Shown here piece after piece: positions 18,327 through 26,813 of a stretch of 64,000 nt of DNA. The notes beneath the pieces are model-generated. The model saw nothing but the letters and a program-made list of their open reading frames with translations, was not told the DNA's origin and did no database searches. Within the stretch, counting starts at the first letter, position 1. Each line of letters starts with the position of its first letter. The position numbers were made by a program, and so were the translations under genes. The stretch covers positions 1 to 64,000 of the forward strand of contig NZ_BMXU01000001.1 in assembly GCF_014651915.1 (NCBI RefSeq), given 5' to 3'. Source of the DNA: Parvularcula lutaonensis (GTDB taxonomy: Bacteria; Pseudomonadota; Alphaproteobacteria; Caulobacterales; Parvularculaceae).

Positions 18327-19460
18327 TCAGTCGTAGCGCGTGATCGCGATCGGGCCGTCGGCCGTGTGCTCGCGGGTGAGGATGAGCCGTCCACCATGCC
18401 GGACCGTGTACGAAACCGCTTCCGAGCGGGTGGCGAATGCCTCGTCCGCGTCTTCGGGCAGGCTCAGGCGCTCGTCGTCGCCGGGTAGGAATCCGGCGTG
18501 ATCGGGGTGTAGCAGGATCGTGTCGATCCGGCCTTCAATGGCTGCCCGGCGAAGTTCGTCGCTGCCGCGAAGCGCGTTGCTGGTATCGAGTTCGCTGACC
18601 GTCTCGTGGTCAAGGGCCGCCTGACGCTCGTCCATCAGCGAAAAGGCCCGCTCGAGAAGCTCGTCTTGCTTGAGGGCCTCGCCCGCTGCCTGGATACCTT
18701 CGTCAAGAAGGTTCCGATGGCTGAAATGCTCCTTGAACGCGCCGATACGGGCAGGGTCCCCGGCAAGGATCAGAGGATCGTCTCCGCGAACGATGTCTGC
18801 GACCTGCTTACCGAAGGCTGTCAGCACCTGGCGAATTTCATCCTTGCGAAGATCATCTGCCGCGACGCCGAGGGCATGGTAAATCGGCTGCGCCCCGGAG
18901 CGGCGGACGGAGCTGGCGCTGTGCCAGACGATGTCGTCCATCGGCTCGCACTGCTTCAACGCATCGCTCAGTGTCATGACTTCTCGGGGCGTCTTGTCCT
19001 TCACGATGCCATCGACCACGTGGAGAAGCATCGGCTGCTCGACATCAAGCACGGCAATCCAGAACCGGTGGCTGGTGGCGGCGTCGGCAAGGACGGGTAG
19101 GGCCAGGGCGGATGTCCCCAACTGAAGCCGCGGCTGGGGACGCTTGGACAGTTCGACGAATGTCGTCTCCTCCCCCGTGGTGAAGATCGCAAAGCCGCCG
19201 GGGGGCAGGTCCGCCTGGCCAAGGCTCGCAACGATCTCGCGGATCGCGCCGCGCATGACTTCCGGCCCCGCATCCGCGTCTTCGAGGCGCGAGAGCAGGT
19301 TCCTCTTCACGATCTCGAACTTCTCGTGATCTCCATCGAAATCCGGCGTCGGGTAAAGGAGTGAAAGCACGCGGTCCTTGGCGAGTTTTCCCTCAGAGTC
19401 GGGTTCCGGCAGGAATCCTTTGATCTTTTCGAGGAGCTCTGTGGTTTTGGATGATTTCAT
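18327..19460 (-). CDS. Bacterial eRF1-like (baeRF) family protein
   Basis: The protein is 377 residues, starting MKSSKTTELLEKIKGFLPE at 19460 with AGGAGA 7 bases upstream. The layout matches bacterial relatives of archaeo-eukaryotic release factors: an N-terminal domain with a FAIFTTGEE...VELSKRPQPRLQLG segment, a central alpha/beta domain (PLILAGDPARIGAFKEHF), and a C-terminal L7Ae-like domain (DELRRAAIEGRIDTILLHPD). No GGQ peptide-release motif is visible. The role of baeRFs is poorly known; some are linked to ribosome stress. It is divergent from the bkd operon. Confidence 0.7.
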   Translation of the reverse strand: MKSSKTTELLEKIKGFLPEPDSEGKLAKDRVLSLLYPTPDFDGDHEKFEIVKRNLLSRLEDADAGPEVMRGAIREIVASLGQADLPPGGFAIFTTGEETTFVELSKRPQPRLQLGTSALALPVLADAATSHRFWIAVLDVEQPMLLHVVDGIVKDKTPREVMTLSDALKQCEPMDDIVWHSASSVRRSGAQPIYHALGVAADDLRKDEIRQVLTAFGKQVADIVRGDDPLILAGDPARIGAFKEHFSHRNLLDEGIQAAGEALKQDELLERAFSLMDERQAALDHETVSELDTSNALRGSDELRRAAIEGRIDTILLHPDHAGFLPGDDERLSLPEDADEAFATRSEAVSYTVRHGGRLILTREHTADGPIAITRYD

Positions 19461-19683
19461 GGTCAATCTCCTGCTGATTGGACGGATCATTTCTCGCGCG
19501 TAACACCCGTACCGCCCCTAAGGTTCGTGCTGCGGTGCGGAACAGTTCTATGCTTCCTCAAGGCTTTGCATCGGACGAAAGTCGCGCAGGTCGCGTGGAT
19601 TTCACACGCTCTACCGGCTGACGAAACAGCAACGATCTGGCAAACCGGCACCATAAAAAATCCTCTTGAGGGAGGCCCTTGGT

Positions 19684-20949
19684 ATGGACGGCTTTGCGAG
19701 AACGGACACTGTGACAGATCAAAGAGACCAAGGCCGCGGTTTTCGTGTTCCCAAGCCACCGGCGCGTCCGGGCGAGACGCCTGATTTCTCCGGAATCAAT
19801 CTTGGCGAGCCCGGCAAGCTCCCGTTGCTCGATGCGGAAGCACCCGTGGAGGCCTTCGAGCCTTTCCATCACGACCTGCTTCGGGTCCTCGACATGGATG
19901 GCAAGGCGCATGGCGACTGGGCTGGCCTCGTCACTGATGACGACAAGAAAACAGCCCTCAAGGCGATGATCCGTACCCGTGCTTTTGACGCGCGGATGAT
20001 GCGCGCGCAGCGCCAGGGCAAAACCAGCTTCTACATGCAGTGCCTGGGCGAGGAAGCGATCGCCGTCGGGGCAACCCTTGCAACCAGGGACGGGGACATG
20101 CAGTTCCCGACCTATCGTCAGCAGGGGATCCTTTTCGCCAAGGGTGTCGACCCCGAAGTGATGATGAACCAGATCTATTCGAACAGGAAGGATCCGCTCC
20201 AGGGCAAGCAGCTCCCGGTCCTTTATTCGTTCAAGGAGTATGGTTTTTTCACGATTTCCGGGAACCTCGGCACGCAGTGGCCCCAGGCGGTGGGCTGGGC
20301 CATGGCCTCGGCCATCAAGAACGACGACAAGATTGCGGTCGCCTATATCGGAGACGGCGCCACCGCCGAGGGCGACTGGCACCAAGGCAACCTCTTCGCA
20401 TCCGTGTACAGAGCGCCGGTTCTCCTTTGCGTGGTGAACAACCAGTGGGCGATCTCGACGACGGCGGCCTTCGCTGGCGCTGACAAGAATACCTTTGCTG
20501 CCCGGATGGCGAGTTACGGTCTCCCCGCGCTCCGTGTGGACGGCAATGACCTGCTCGCCGTTCTCGCAGCCTGCCGCCTTTCGGCGCAGCGTGCGCGGGC
20601 AGGGCTCGGCGCGGTGGGGATCGAATTCCTGACCTACCGGCGCGGCGCGCACTCGACGTCGGACGATCCGACCAAGTACCGCGCCAAGGAGGAGGTCGAG
20701 GGCTGGCCTCTCGGTGATCCTATCGACCGCCTGAAGCAGCACATGATCGTCACGGGTCTGATGACCGCCGACGAGATCGACACCCTTGAGAAGGATGCCG
20801 AAACCGAAATGCGCGAGGCAGAGAACCGTGCCGAGGAAAACGGCCTCGTCCACGCCGGTCAGGGCGCCGAACCCGCCGCGATGTTCGAAGGCGTCTATGC
20901 CGAGATGCCCGGTCGCCTCCGTGAACAGATGAAAGAGGCAGGTTTCTGA
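19684..20949 (+). CDS. bkdA1: Branched-chain 2-oxoacid dehydrogenase E1 alpha
   Basis: The protein is 421 residues from the ATG at 19684, with GAGGGAGG 8 bases upstream. It has the long N-terminal extension typical of the bacterial BkdA1 type. The thiamine diphosphate motif is clear: GDGATAEGDWHQ followed about 30 residues later by VVNNQWAIS. SFYMQCLGEEAIAVG and FPTYRQQGILF are also family-specific. With E1 beta it decarboxylates the 2-oxoacids of Val, Leu and Ile and transfers the acyl group to E2 lipoate. First gene of the operon with bkdA2 and bkdB. Confidence 0.95.
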   Translation: MDGFARTDTVTDQRDQGRGFRVPKPPARPGETPDFSGINLGEPGKLPLLDAEAPVEAFEPFHHDLLRVLDMDGKAHGDWAGLVTDDDKKTALKAMIRTRAFDARMMRAQRQGKTSFYMQCLGEEAIAVGATLATRDGDMQFPTYRQQGILFAKGVDPEVMMNQIYSNRKDPLQGKQLPVLYSFKEYGFFTISGNLGTQWPQAVGWAMASAIKNDDKIAVAYIGDGATAEGDWHQGNLFASVYRAPVLLCVVNNQWAISTTAAFAGADKNTFAARMASYGLPALRVDGNDLLAVLAACRLSAQRARAGLGAVGIEFLTYRRGAHSTSDDPTKYRAKEEVEGWPLGDPIDRLKQHMIVTGLMTADEIDTLEKDAETEMREAENRAEENGLVHAGQGAEPAAMFEGVYAEMPGRLREQMKEAGF

Positions 20950-20951
20950 TC

Positions 20952-21989
20952 ATGTCCGAGACGCTCTCCAACACCAAGACCATGAATATGATCGAAGCCA
21001 TCCGCGACGCCCACGACGTCGCGATGGAGCGGGATGATGATGTCGTCGTCTTCGGTGAGGATGCGGGCTATTTCGGTGGCGTCTTCCGCTGCACGGCGGG
21101 ACTCCAGGAGAAATACGGCACCTCGCGCTGCTTCGATGCTCCGATCGCGGAAAGCGGCATTGTTGGCGCCGGTATCGGCATGGCGGCCTACGGCCTGAAG
21201 CCTGTGATAGAAATTCAGTTTGCGGACTACATAACTCCGGCCTACGACCAGATCAGCCAGGAAGCAGCCCGCATCCGCTACCGGTCGAACGGCCAGTTCA
21301 CCTGCCCGATCGTCATCCGTACACCCACCGGCGGCGGCATCTATGGCGGCCAGACACACAGCCAGTCGCCCGAGGCGATCTTCACCCATGTCACGGGCCT
21401 CAAGGTCTTGATCCCGTCCAACCCCTACGACGCCAAGGGCCTCCTCATTGCCGCGATCGAGGACCCGGACCCGGTCATCATTCTTGAGCCGAAGCGCCTC
21501 TATAATGGCCCGTTCGAGGGCTATCACGACCGCGCGCTCAAGGGCTGGAAAGACCATGAAGACGGCCAGGTGCCCGAAGGCTACTACACCGTCGAGATCG
21601 GCAAGGCGAAGACCGTCCGTGCAGGGAACGCCGTCACGGTCCTCTGCTACGGCAACATGGTCCATGTCTGCCAGGCGGCGCAGGAGGAGGCCGGCGTCGA
21701 TGCCGAGATCATCGATCTCCGCTCGCTCCTGCCCCTCGACCTTGAAGCCATCGAAACCTCGGTGAAGAAAACCGGCCGCTGCGTCATCGTCCATGAGGCG
21801 ACCAAGACCTGCGGCTATGGCGCCGAGCTGATGGCCCTCGTGCAGGAGCGCTGCTTCTACCACCTCGAAGCGCCGATCACCCGCGTCACCGGCTGGGATA
21901 CGCCGTACCCCCACGCCCAGGAATGGACCTACTTCCCAGGCCCGACGAGGGTCGCGGCGGCGCTGAAGAAGGTTGTTGAAGCGAAGTGA
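20952..21989 (+). CDS. bkdA2: Branched-chain 2-oxoacid dehydrogenase E1 beta
   Basis: The protein is 345 residues and starts 2 bases after bkdA1 ends. It shows the transketolase pyrimidine-binding domain (VVVFGEDAGYFGGVFR, IAESGIVGAGIGMAAYG, EIQFADYITPAYDQI) and the C-terminal domain (GRCVIVHEATKTCGYGAEL). It pairs with E1 alpha as an alpha2-beta2 tetramer. Its stop overlaps the next small ORF by a GTGA junction. Confidence 0.96.
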   Translation: MSETLSNTKTMNMIEAIRDAHDVAMERDDDVVVFGEDAGYFGGVFRCTAGLQEKYGTSRCFDAPIAESGIVGAGIGMAAYGLKPVIEIQFADYITPAYDQISQEAARIRYRSNGQFTCPIVIRTPTGGGIYGGQTHSQSPEAIFTHVTGLKVLIPSNPYDAKGLLIAAIEDPDPVIILEPKRLYNGPFEGYHDRALKGWKDHEDGQVPEGYYTVEIGKAKTVRAGNAVTVLCYGNMVHVCQAAQEEAGVDAEIIDLRSLLPLDLEAIETSVKKTGRCVIVHEATKTCGYGAELMALVQERCFYHLEAPITRVTGWDTPYPHAQEWTYFPGPTRVAAALKKVVEAK

Positions 21990-22318
21990 CAGTGGCGGAG
22001 CGTTCCCCATTTGGACAGCTCATGCGTAGGCTCTGTCCGGATCTTGGCCTCTGCGGAACGGTACGTAGAGGCAAGCCACTTCACGTCAGTATGCTGATTC
22101 CTCGCGAGGGCCGGATCTCAGCGGATGAGTTTGCCTGCTTGGCAATCCTCGCTGACGGTGGGAACCCATTCGACTCCAGAGCTAAGTCATCCAGACATCG
22201 CAGCCGGATAGCCCAGTACTTCGTTGAATGCTTCGATGCAGAATGGGCGCATGTCTCCGAGCTAACCTATTCCGACGCTGATCTGGCACGCCCAGATGAG
22301 GAAGAGACCACAGAATGA
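21986..22318 (+). CDS. Orphan small protein between E1 beta and E2
   Basis: The protein is 110 residues, starting at a GTG that overlaps the bkdA2 stop (GTGA, 21986-21989) and ending in an ATGA overlap with bkdB (22315-22318). It has no membrane segment. The middle is basic (SRAKSSRHRSRIAQYF), the end acidic (DADLARPDEEETTE). Base composition and codon choice look less GC-biased than in the neighbouring bkd genes. I recognise no family; BCKDH operons normally lack an ORF here. Tight coupling on both sides argues it is translated. Confidence 0.6.
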   Translation: MTVAERSPFGQLMRRLCPDLGLCGTVRRGKPLHVSMLIPREGRISADEFACLAILADGGNPFDSRAKSSRHRSRIAQYFVECFDAEWAHVSELTYSDADLARPDEEETTE

Positions 22319-23922
22319 GCATCCACACCATCAAACTGCCCGATGTCGGCGAAGGCGTGACGGAAGCGGAGTTTGTCGAGCTCCATGTGAAGGTCGGCGA
22401 TATGGTCGAGCCTGACCAGAACCTCGTCGACGTGATGACCGACAAGGCCACCGTCGAGGTGCCGAGCCCCCGCGCGGGCAAGGTCGTGTGGATCGGCGCG
22501 GAGCCGGGCGACACCGTCGCCGTCGGTGCCGAGATCATCAAGATCGAAATGGATGACCAGGCGGCCGAAGAGGCTCCGACTACTGAGTCTGCCCCTGCTC
22601 CCAAGCAAGAAACGAAAGCGGAGCCCGCTCCGGCGCCTGCGCCGTCCGGCGGAACCTCCGAATACGTCATCAAGCTTCCCGATGTGGGCGAGGGCGTGAC
22701 CGAGGCCGAAATCGTCGAGTTCCACGTCAAGGAAGGCGACACGGTCGAGCCTGACCAGAATCTTGCCGACGTGATGACCGACAAGGCCACCGTCGAGATC
22801 CCGAGCCCCCGCAAGGGCACCGTCTCCTGGATCGGCGCGGCTCCGGGCGACACGGTCGCTGTGGGCGCGGAGATCATCAAGCTCGCCGTTGAGGGCAAGG
22901 GCGGCGAGGCGAAGCCCGCTGCTGCCGATGTCGCGCCAGTCGTCGATCAGCCTGCGGAGATTGCGCAGTCCGGCGCGGTCAAGGGCGCGGATCCTGTCCC
23001 CGCCGCCGTCTCGACCGCGCCGAAGCGCTCCGGCGGCAAGGTGCTCGCCGCGCCTGCCGTCCGTGCACGGGCGATGACCAAGGGGATCGATCTTGCCGAG
23101 GTGCAGGGCACCGGCCCCGAAGGCCGCGTCACCCATGAAGACCTCGACGCCTTCGTCAAAAGCGGCGGCCAGGCCAGACCTTCGCACGCTCGCCCCGTTG
23201 GCGGCACGGGCTCGGGACCCAACACGTCTACGGAAGAAATCAAGGTCATCGGCCTCCGCCGCAAGATCGCGGAGAAGATGCAGGCCGCCAAGCGCCACAT
23301 CCCGCACATCACCTATGTCGACGAGGTCGACATGACGGCGGTGGAAGAGCTGCGCCAGCACATGAACAAGACGAAGCGGGACGACCAGCCCAAGCTGACG
23401 GTCCTGCCCTTCATCGCGAAAGCCATCGTCCGTGCGCTGGAAGACTTCCCGCAGATGAGCGCCCATTACGATGACGAAGCGGGCATCGTCACCCGCTACG
23501 GCGCGGCCCATATCGGCATCGCAACGCAGACGGACAATGGCCTCATGGTTCCTGTCCTGCGCCATGCCGAGGCGATGGACCTCCACGAGATGGCGAACGA
23601 GATCGCACGGCTGTCGAAAGCCGCCCGCGACGGTTCCGCCAAACGGGAAGAGCTTTCGGGCTCATCGATCACCATCACCTCGCTGGGTCCGATCGGCGGC
23701 ATCACTACCACGCCGATCATCAACCGCCCTGAGGTCGCCATCGTCGGCCCGAACAAGATCCAGACCCTGCCACGCTTCAACGCGTCGGGTCAGGTCGAGG
23801 CGCGCAAGATCATGAACCTTTCCTCGAGCTTCGATCATCGCATCATCGACGGCTACGAAGCGGCGGAGTTCGTCCAGCGGATCAAGGGTTATCTCGAATT
23901 CCCGGCGACGCTCTTCATCTAG
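22315..23922 (+). CDS. bkdB: Branched-chain 2-oxoacid dehydrogenase E2 with two lipoyl domains
   Basis: The protein is 535 residues. Two near-identical lipoyl domains come first (lysines 44 and 157, both in DVMTDKATVE), separated by an Ala/Pro-rich linker. A peripheral subunit-binding domain follows (about 242-280, LAAPAVRARAMTKGIDL), then the catalytic acyltransferase domain ending with SSFDHRIIDGYEAAEF, which contains the HxxxDG active site. E2 forms the core that passes acyl groups from lipoate to CoA. Most Bkd E2 proteins have one lipoyl domain, so the duplication is notable. No E3 (lpd) gene is in the window. Confidence 0.95.
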   Translation: MSIHTIKLPDVGEGVTEAEFVELHVKVGDMVEPDQNLVDVMTDKATVEVPSPRAGKVVWIGAEPGDTVAVGAEIIKIEMDDQAAEEAPTTESAPAPKQETKAEPAPAPAPSGGTSEYVIKLPDVGEGVTEAEIVEFHVKEGDTVEPDQNLADVMTDKATVEIPSPRKGTVSWIGAAPGDTVAVGAEIIKLAVEGKGGEAKPAAADVAPVVDQPAEIAQSGAVKGADPVPAAVSTAPKRSGGKVLAAPAVRARAMTKGIDLAEVQGTGPEGRVTHEDLDAFVKSGGQARPSHARPVGGTGSGPNTSTEEIKVIGLRRKIAEKMQAAKRHIPHITYVDEVDMTAVEELRQHMNKTKRDDQPKLTVLPFIAKAIVRALEDFPQMSAHYDDEAGIVTRYGAAHIGIATQTDNGLMVPVLRHAEAMDLHEMANEIARLSKAARDGSAKREELSGSSITITSLGPIGGITTTPIINRPEVAIVGPNKIQTLPRFNASGQVEARKIMNLSSSFDHRIIDGYEAAEFVQRIKGYLEFPATLFI

Positions 23923-24458
23923 CGAAGTGCGCGCAGCACCGTCCCGTAATCGGTGTTGTCCTGCTCCATGAAGCCGAGCTTGCTCGCGATCTCGGAGCAT
24001 TCCTCGTAGCTCGGCGACTCGAGCGCCAGCGTGTCGAGGCGCTTGCCTGCGACCATGACGGAAGTCGCCTCCACCTCGGACGTGCCGCACTGGAACAGCC
24101 GGCGGTGCTTGCGCACGTCGACGATAGCGATCGACCCGATCGCGGCCTCGAGCAATGCCTTGCCAAGCTCCGTCTCCTTCGCCTCGCCAAGGAGGCCATC
24201 GAGGGTGCGAGAGCCTGATACCGGCTGTTCCACGGCCTTCACCCAACGTTCGCAACCGCCGCGGTTCTCGAGCAGCTCCTTGACCTCGAACAGCTTGCCG
24301 CCGCGGATCTTGGCGCTGATATGTTCAGCCGGGGTCAGGAAATAGACGTCGGACCGGTATTCGGATTTCAGCTCCTGGCCAAGCAGGCTCGTGATCCGGG
24401 CCACCTTCTCGGCGCCGGATTCAGGCCAGATCCTGTATTCCCAACGATCGTCTCTCAT
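23919..24458 (-). CDS. Hypothetical protein, possibly CYTH-like
   Basis: The protein is 179 residues from the ATG at 24458 (a TTG at 24467 overlapping the sulfotransferase stop is an alternative). Charged strands such as HISAKIRGGKLFEVKELL and EVEATSVMVAGKRLDTLALES, with alternating charged residues, are reminiscent of CYTH/triphosphate tunnel domains, and YEECSEIASKLGF is a typical end helix. A full ExExK signature is not present, so the assignment is tentative. Its stop overlaps the bkdB stop on the other strand within a CTAG palindrome (23919-23922). It is last in an ivd-sulfotransferase-CYTH-like series. Confidence 0.65.
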   Translation of the reverse strand: MRDDRWEYRIWPESGAEKVARITSLLGQELKSEYRSDVYFLTPAEHISAKIRGGKLFEVKELLENRGGCERWVKAVEQPVSGSRTLDGLLGEAKETELGKALLEAAIGSIAIVDVRKHRRLFQCGTSEVEATSVMVAGKRLDTLALESPSYEECSEIASKLGFMEQDNTDYGTVLRALR

Positions 24459-24463
24459 GGCTC

Positions 24464-25357
24464 TCAAGCGGGTGGTTTGTAACCGTACCGCTCGTAGTCT
24501 TCACCATAAGCCTTAAAAAAATGAGCGATGACCGCAGCGTCTTCTGCAAGAACCTTCCGGTCGAGGGCAGGAGCCTTGCCGCGCCGGGGCAGGGCGATGC
24601 CCTCGTAGAGCACGCGCCGGAAGCCTTCCGGGTCGGCCGCCTTCGGCACATAGTGACCTGAAGCGCCGAGCGCTTCGAGCGCGCTCTTCGGCGTGCGCGG
24701 CAGGCCGAACCGCTCTTCGATCGCCGGCAGGGCCTCGGCGGTCTCCTCGAGCCGGATCAGTTGAGGCGCGCCTTGGGGTAGCTCTTTTTCGTAGAGGTTG
24801 AACTGCCGCGCCTCGTGCCCGTCGAGGCGGCGATGGTCCTCGCCCGCCACCCACGCGAGGAACGCCGCAAAAGGCATCTGCGCCTCCGGGCCCGCAAGCC
24901 CCTGCGACTTGGCGATCCTCCGCCTGATCCCGTGCCGGTGATCGCCGGGTGAGAGGGCATCTATACCCTGCAGGGCCATATAGCTGGAAAAGGCCCGGTC
25001 TGCGGGGTCACGGACAAGCTTCAAAACCGGCCGTTCCCGGATCGCCCGTTCAAGGTCGGCCATGTAGCCAGGGCGCATCAGGAACACTTCCTGCTCGTAG
25101 CGGTGGACGAACTCGTGATGCGCTTTCGCCTCGCTCAGAAGGCCAGCGTGCTGGAAGAACCAGGCAACCCCCAGCGTCGATCCTGCCTTCTGCGACGTGA
25201 TAAGGATGAAGGGTACGTCGGGGTGGTAGAGAGGAACCCGCTGATGCTCGCGCAGCCCGTCATGGGGAAACAGCGCCCGCCAGCGCACTGACCAGCGGGC
25301 CAGCGCTTTCTCGTCGAGGCCGAGAAGGCGCGCCGTTTTCCCTGGAAGGCTCGGCAA
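24464..25357 (-). CDS. Sulfotransferase family protein
   Basis: The protein is 297 residues, starting at a TTG at 25357, four bases after ivd. The 5'-phosphosulfate-binding loop is FILITSQKAGSTLG (about 50-63), and the 3'-phosphate-binding segment is VLKLVRDPADRAFSSYM, both diagnostic for PAPS-dependent sulfotransferases. The acceptor is unknown; many bacterial members modify sugars or small molecules. No PAPS synthesis genes are in the window. Its stop overlaps the next gene's possible TTG start. Confidence 0.85.
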   Translation of the reverse strand: MPSLPGKTARLLGLDEKALARWSVRWRALFPHDGLREHQRVPLYHPDVPFILITSQKAGSTLGVAWFFQHAGLLSEAKAHHEFVHRYEQEVFLMRPGYMADLERAIRERPVLKLVRDPADRAFSSYMALQGIDALSPGDHRHGIRRRIAKSQGLAGPEAQMPFAAFLAWVAGEDHRRLDGHEARQFNLYEKELPQGAPQLIRLEETAEALPAIEERFGLPRTPKSALEALGASGHYVPKAADPEGFRRVLYEGIALPRRGKAPALDRKVLAEDAAVIAHFFKAYGEDYERYGYKPPA

Positions 25358-25361
25358 GTCT

Positions 25362-26534
25362 TCAGGCCGTCAGCTTGAAGAGTTCACGACCGATCAGCAT
25401 GCGGCGGATCTCCGACGTGCCGGCGCCGATTTCGTACAGCTTCGCATCACGCAGGAGGCGACCGGTCGGGTACTCGTTGATATAACCGTTGCCACCAAGG
25501 AGCTGGATCGCATCGAGAGCGACCTGTGTTGCTTTTTCTGCTGCATACAGAATGGCTCCGGCTGCATCCTGCCGGGTCGTCTCGCCGCGGTCGCAAGCGG
25601 CGTTGACGGCGTAGACATAGGCGCGGCAGGCATTCATCGTCGAATACATGTCGGCAATCTTGCCCTGGACGAGCTGGAATTCGCCGATCGGTTTGCCGAA
25701 CTGTTCGCGCTCATGGATGTAGCCGAGGGAGACATCGAGCGCGGCGCGCATGATGCCCAGCGGGCCTGCGGCGAGAACCGCGCGTTCGTAATCGAGGCCG
25801 GACATCAGCACACGGACGCCCTCACCGACGCCGCCCATGACCTGTTCCTCGGGCACTTCGCAGTCCTCGAAAACCAGTTCGCAGGTATTCGAGCCGCGCA
25901 TGCCCAGCTTGTCGAGCTTCTGAGCTGTCGAGAAACCCTTGAAGCCCTTCTCGATCAGGAAGGCGGTGATGCCCCGAGCGCCAGCTTCGGGATCGGTCTT
26001 GGCATAGACCACCAGTGTATCGGCATCTGGGCCGTTGGTGATCCACATCTTGTTGCCGTTGAGGATGTACCTGTCGCCCTTCTTCTCTGCACGGAGCTTC
26101 ATGGAGACGACGTCGGAGCCCGCGCCCGGCTCGGACATGGCCAGCGCACCGACATGTTCACCGGAGATAAGCTTGGGCAGGTACTTGGCCCGCTGTGCGT
26201 CGCTGCCATTGAGGGCGATCTGGTTGACGCAGAGGTTCGAGTGGGCGCCGTAGGAAAGGCCGATCGAGGCCGAGCCGCGGCTGATCTCTTCCATCACCAC
26301 CGCATGGGCGAGATAGCCCATTCCCGCGCCCCCATATTCTTCGGGTACCGTGATGCCGAGCACGCCAATATCACCGAGTTCTTTCCAGAGATGGGCTGGA
26401 AACTCGTTTTTCCGATCCGTCTCGGCGGCGATCGGCGCGATGCGGTCGTCGACGAAACGCGCGACCACGGTCCGGACCTCTTCGATCTCCTCAGGCAGGC
26501 CGAAATTCATGCCTTGGAAGCTGTTGGCAAGCAT
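25362..26534 (-). CDS. ivd: Isovaleryl-CoA dehydrogenase
   Basis: The protein is 390 residues, starting [19 protein letters not shown] at 26534 with GGAGGA 6 bases upstream; upstream in-frame codons are antisense to other sequence and not part of it. Acyl-CoA dehydrogenase features are [32 protein letters not shown], and [22 protein letters not shown]. The segment [16 protein letters not shown] carries the Glu used as catalytic base in isovaleryl-CoA dehydrogenases rather than the usual C-terminal position. It is an FAD enzyme converting isovaleryl-CoA to 3-methylcrotonyl-CoA, divergent from the mcc genes that take the next step. Confidence 0.94.
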   Translation of the reverse strand: MLANSFQGMNFGLPEEIEEVRTVVARFVDDRIAPIAAETDRKNEFPAHLWKELGDIGVLGITVPEEYGGAGMGYLAHAVVMEEISRGSASIGLSYGAHSNLCVNQIALNGSDAQRAKYLPKLISGEHVGALAMSEPGAGSDVVSMKLRAEKKGDRYILNGNKMWITNGPDADTLVVYAKTDPEAGARGITAFLIEKGFKGFSTAQKLDKLGMRGSNTCELVFEDCEVPEEQVMGGVGEGVRVLMSGLDYERAVLAAGPLGIMRAALDVSLGYIHEREQFGKPIGEFQLVQGKIADMYSTMNACRAYVYAVNAACDRGETTRQDAAGAILYAAEKATQVALDAIQLLGGNGYINEYPTGRLLRDAKLYEIGAGTSEIRRMLIGRELFKLTA

Positions 26535-26813
26535 GGCGGGTCCTCCAGAATATTCGTCATTTCTTGCGCCGCTTGTGGCGCTTTGGAGCAGGCGTGGCAA
26601 CTGTTCGAGGCGTGGCTTCGCGCCGCCGCATGGCGCGGCAGGAAGCTGCGCATTGCGCATGAACCGCGCCGGTTCAGGCCATCGAAACGGCCTCCTGAGG
26701 CTGCATTCTCCTATAGGCAAACCTGACCCGCAATGGCGGCCTGTCTCGCTGGCATTTCGCGCTGAATGCTTTAGTTCAGCCCGGAAAAAGCAAGACAAGA
26801 AGAGGGAGCGCCG
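26535..26813. promoter_or_regulatory. Divergent promoter region of ivd and mcc
   Basis: These 279 bases lie between the divergent starts of ivd and mccB and must hold both promoters. The ribosome-binding sites are evident (complement of 26541-26546 for ivd; AGAGGGAG near 26801-26808 for mccB). I could not assign -35/-10 boxes or an operator with confidence. Confidence 0.5.
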
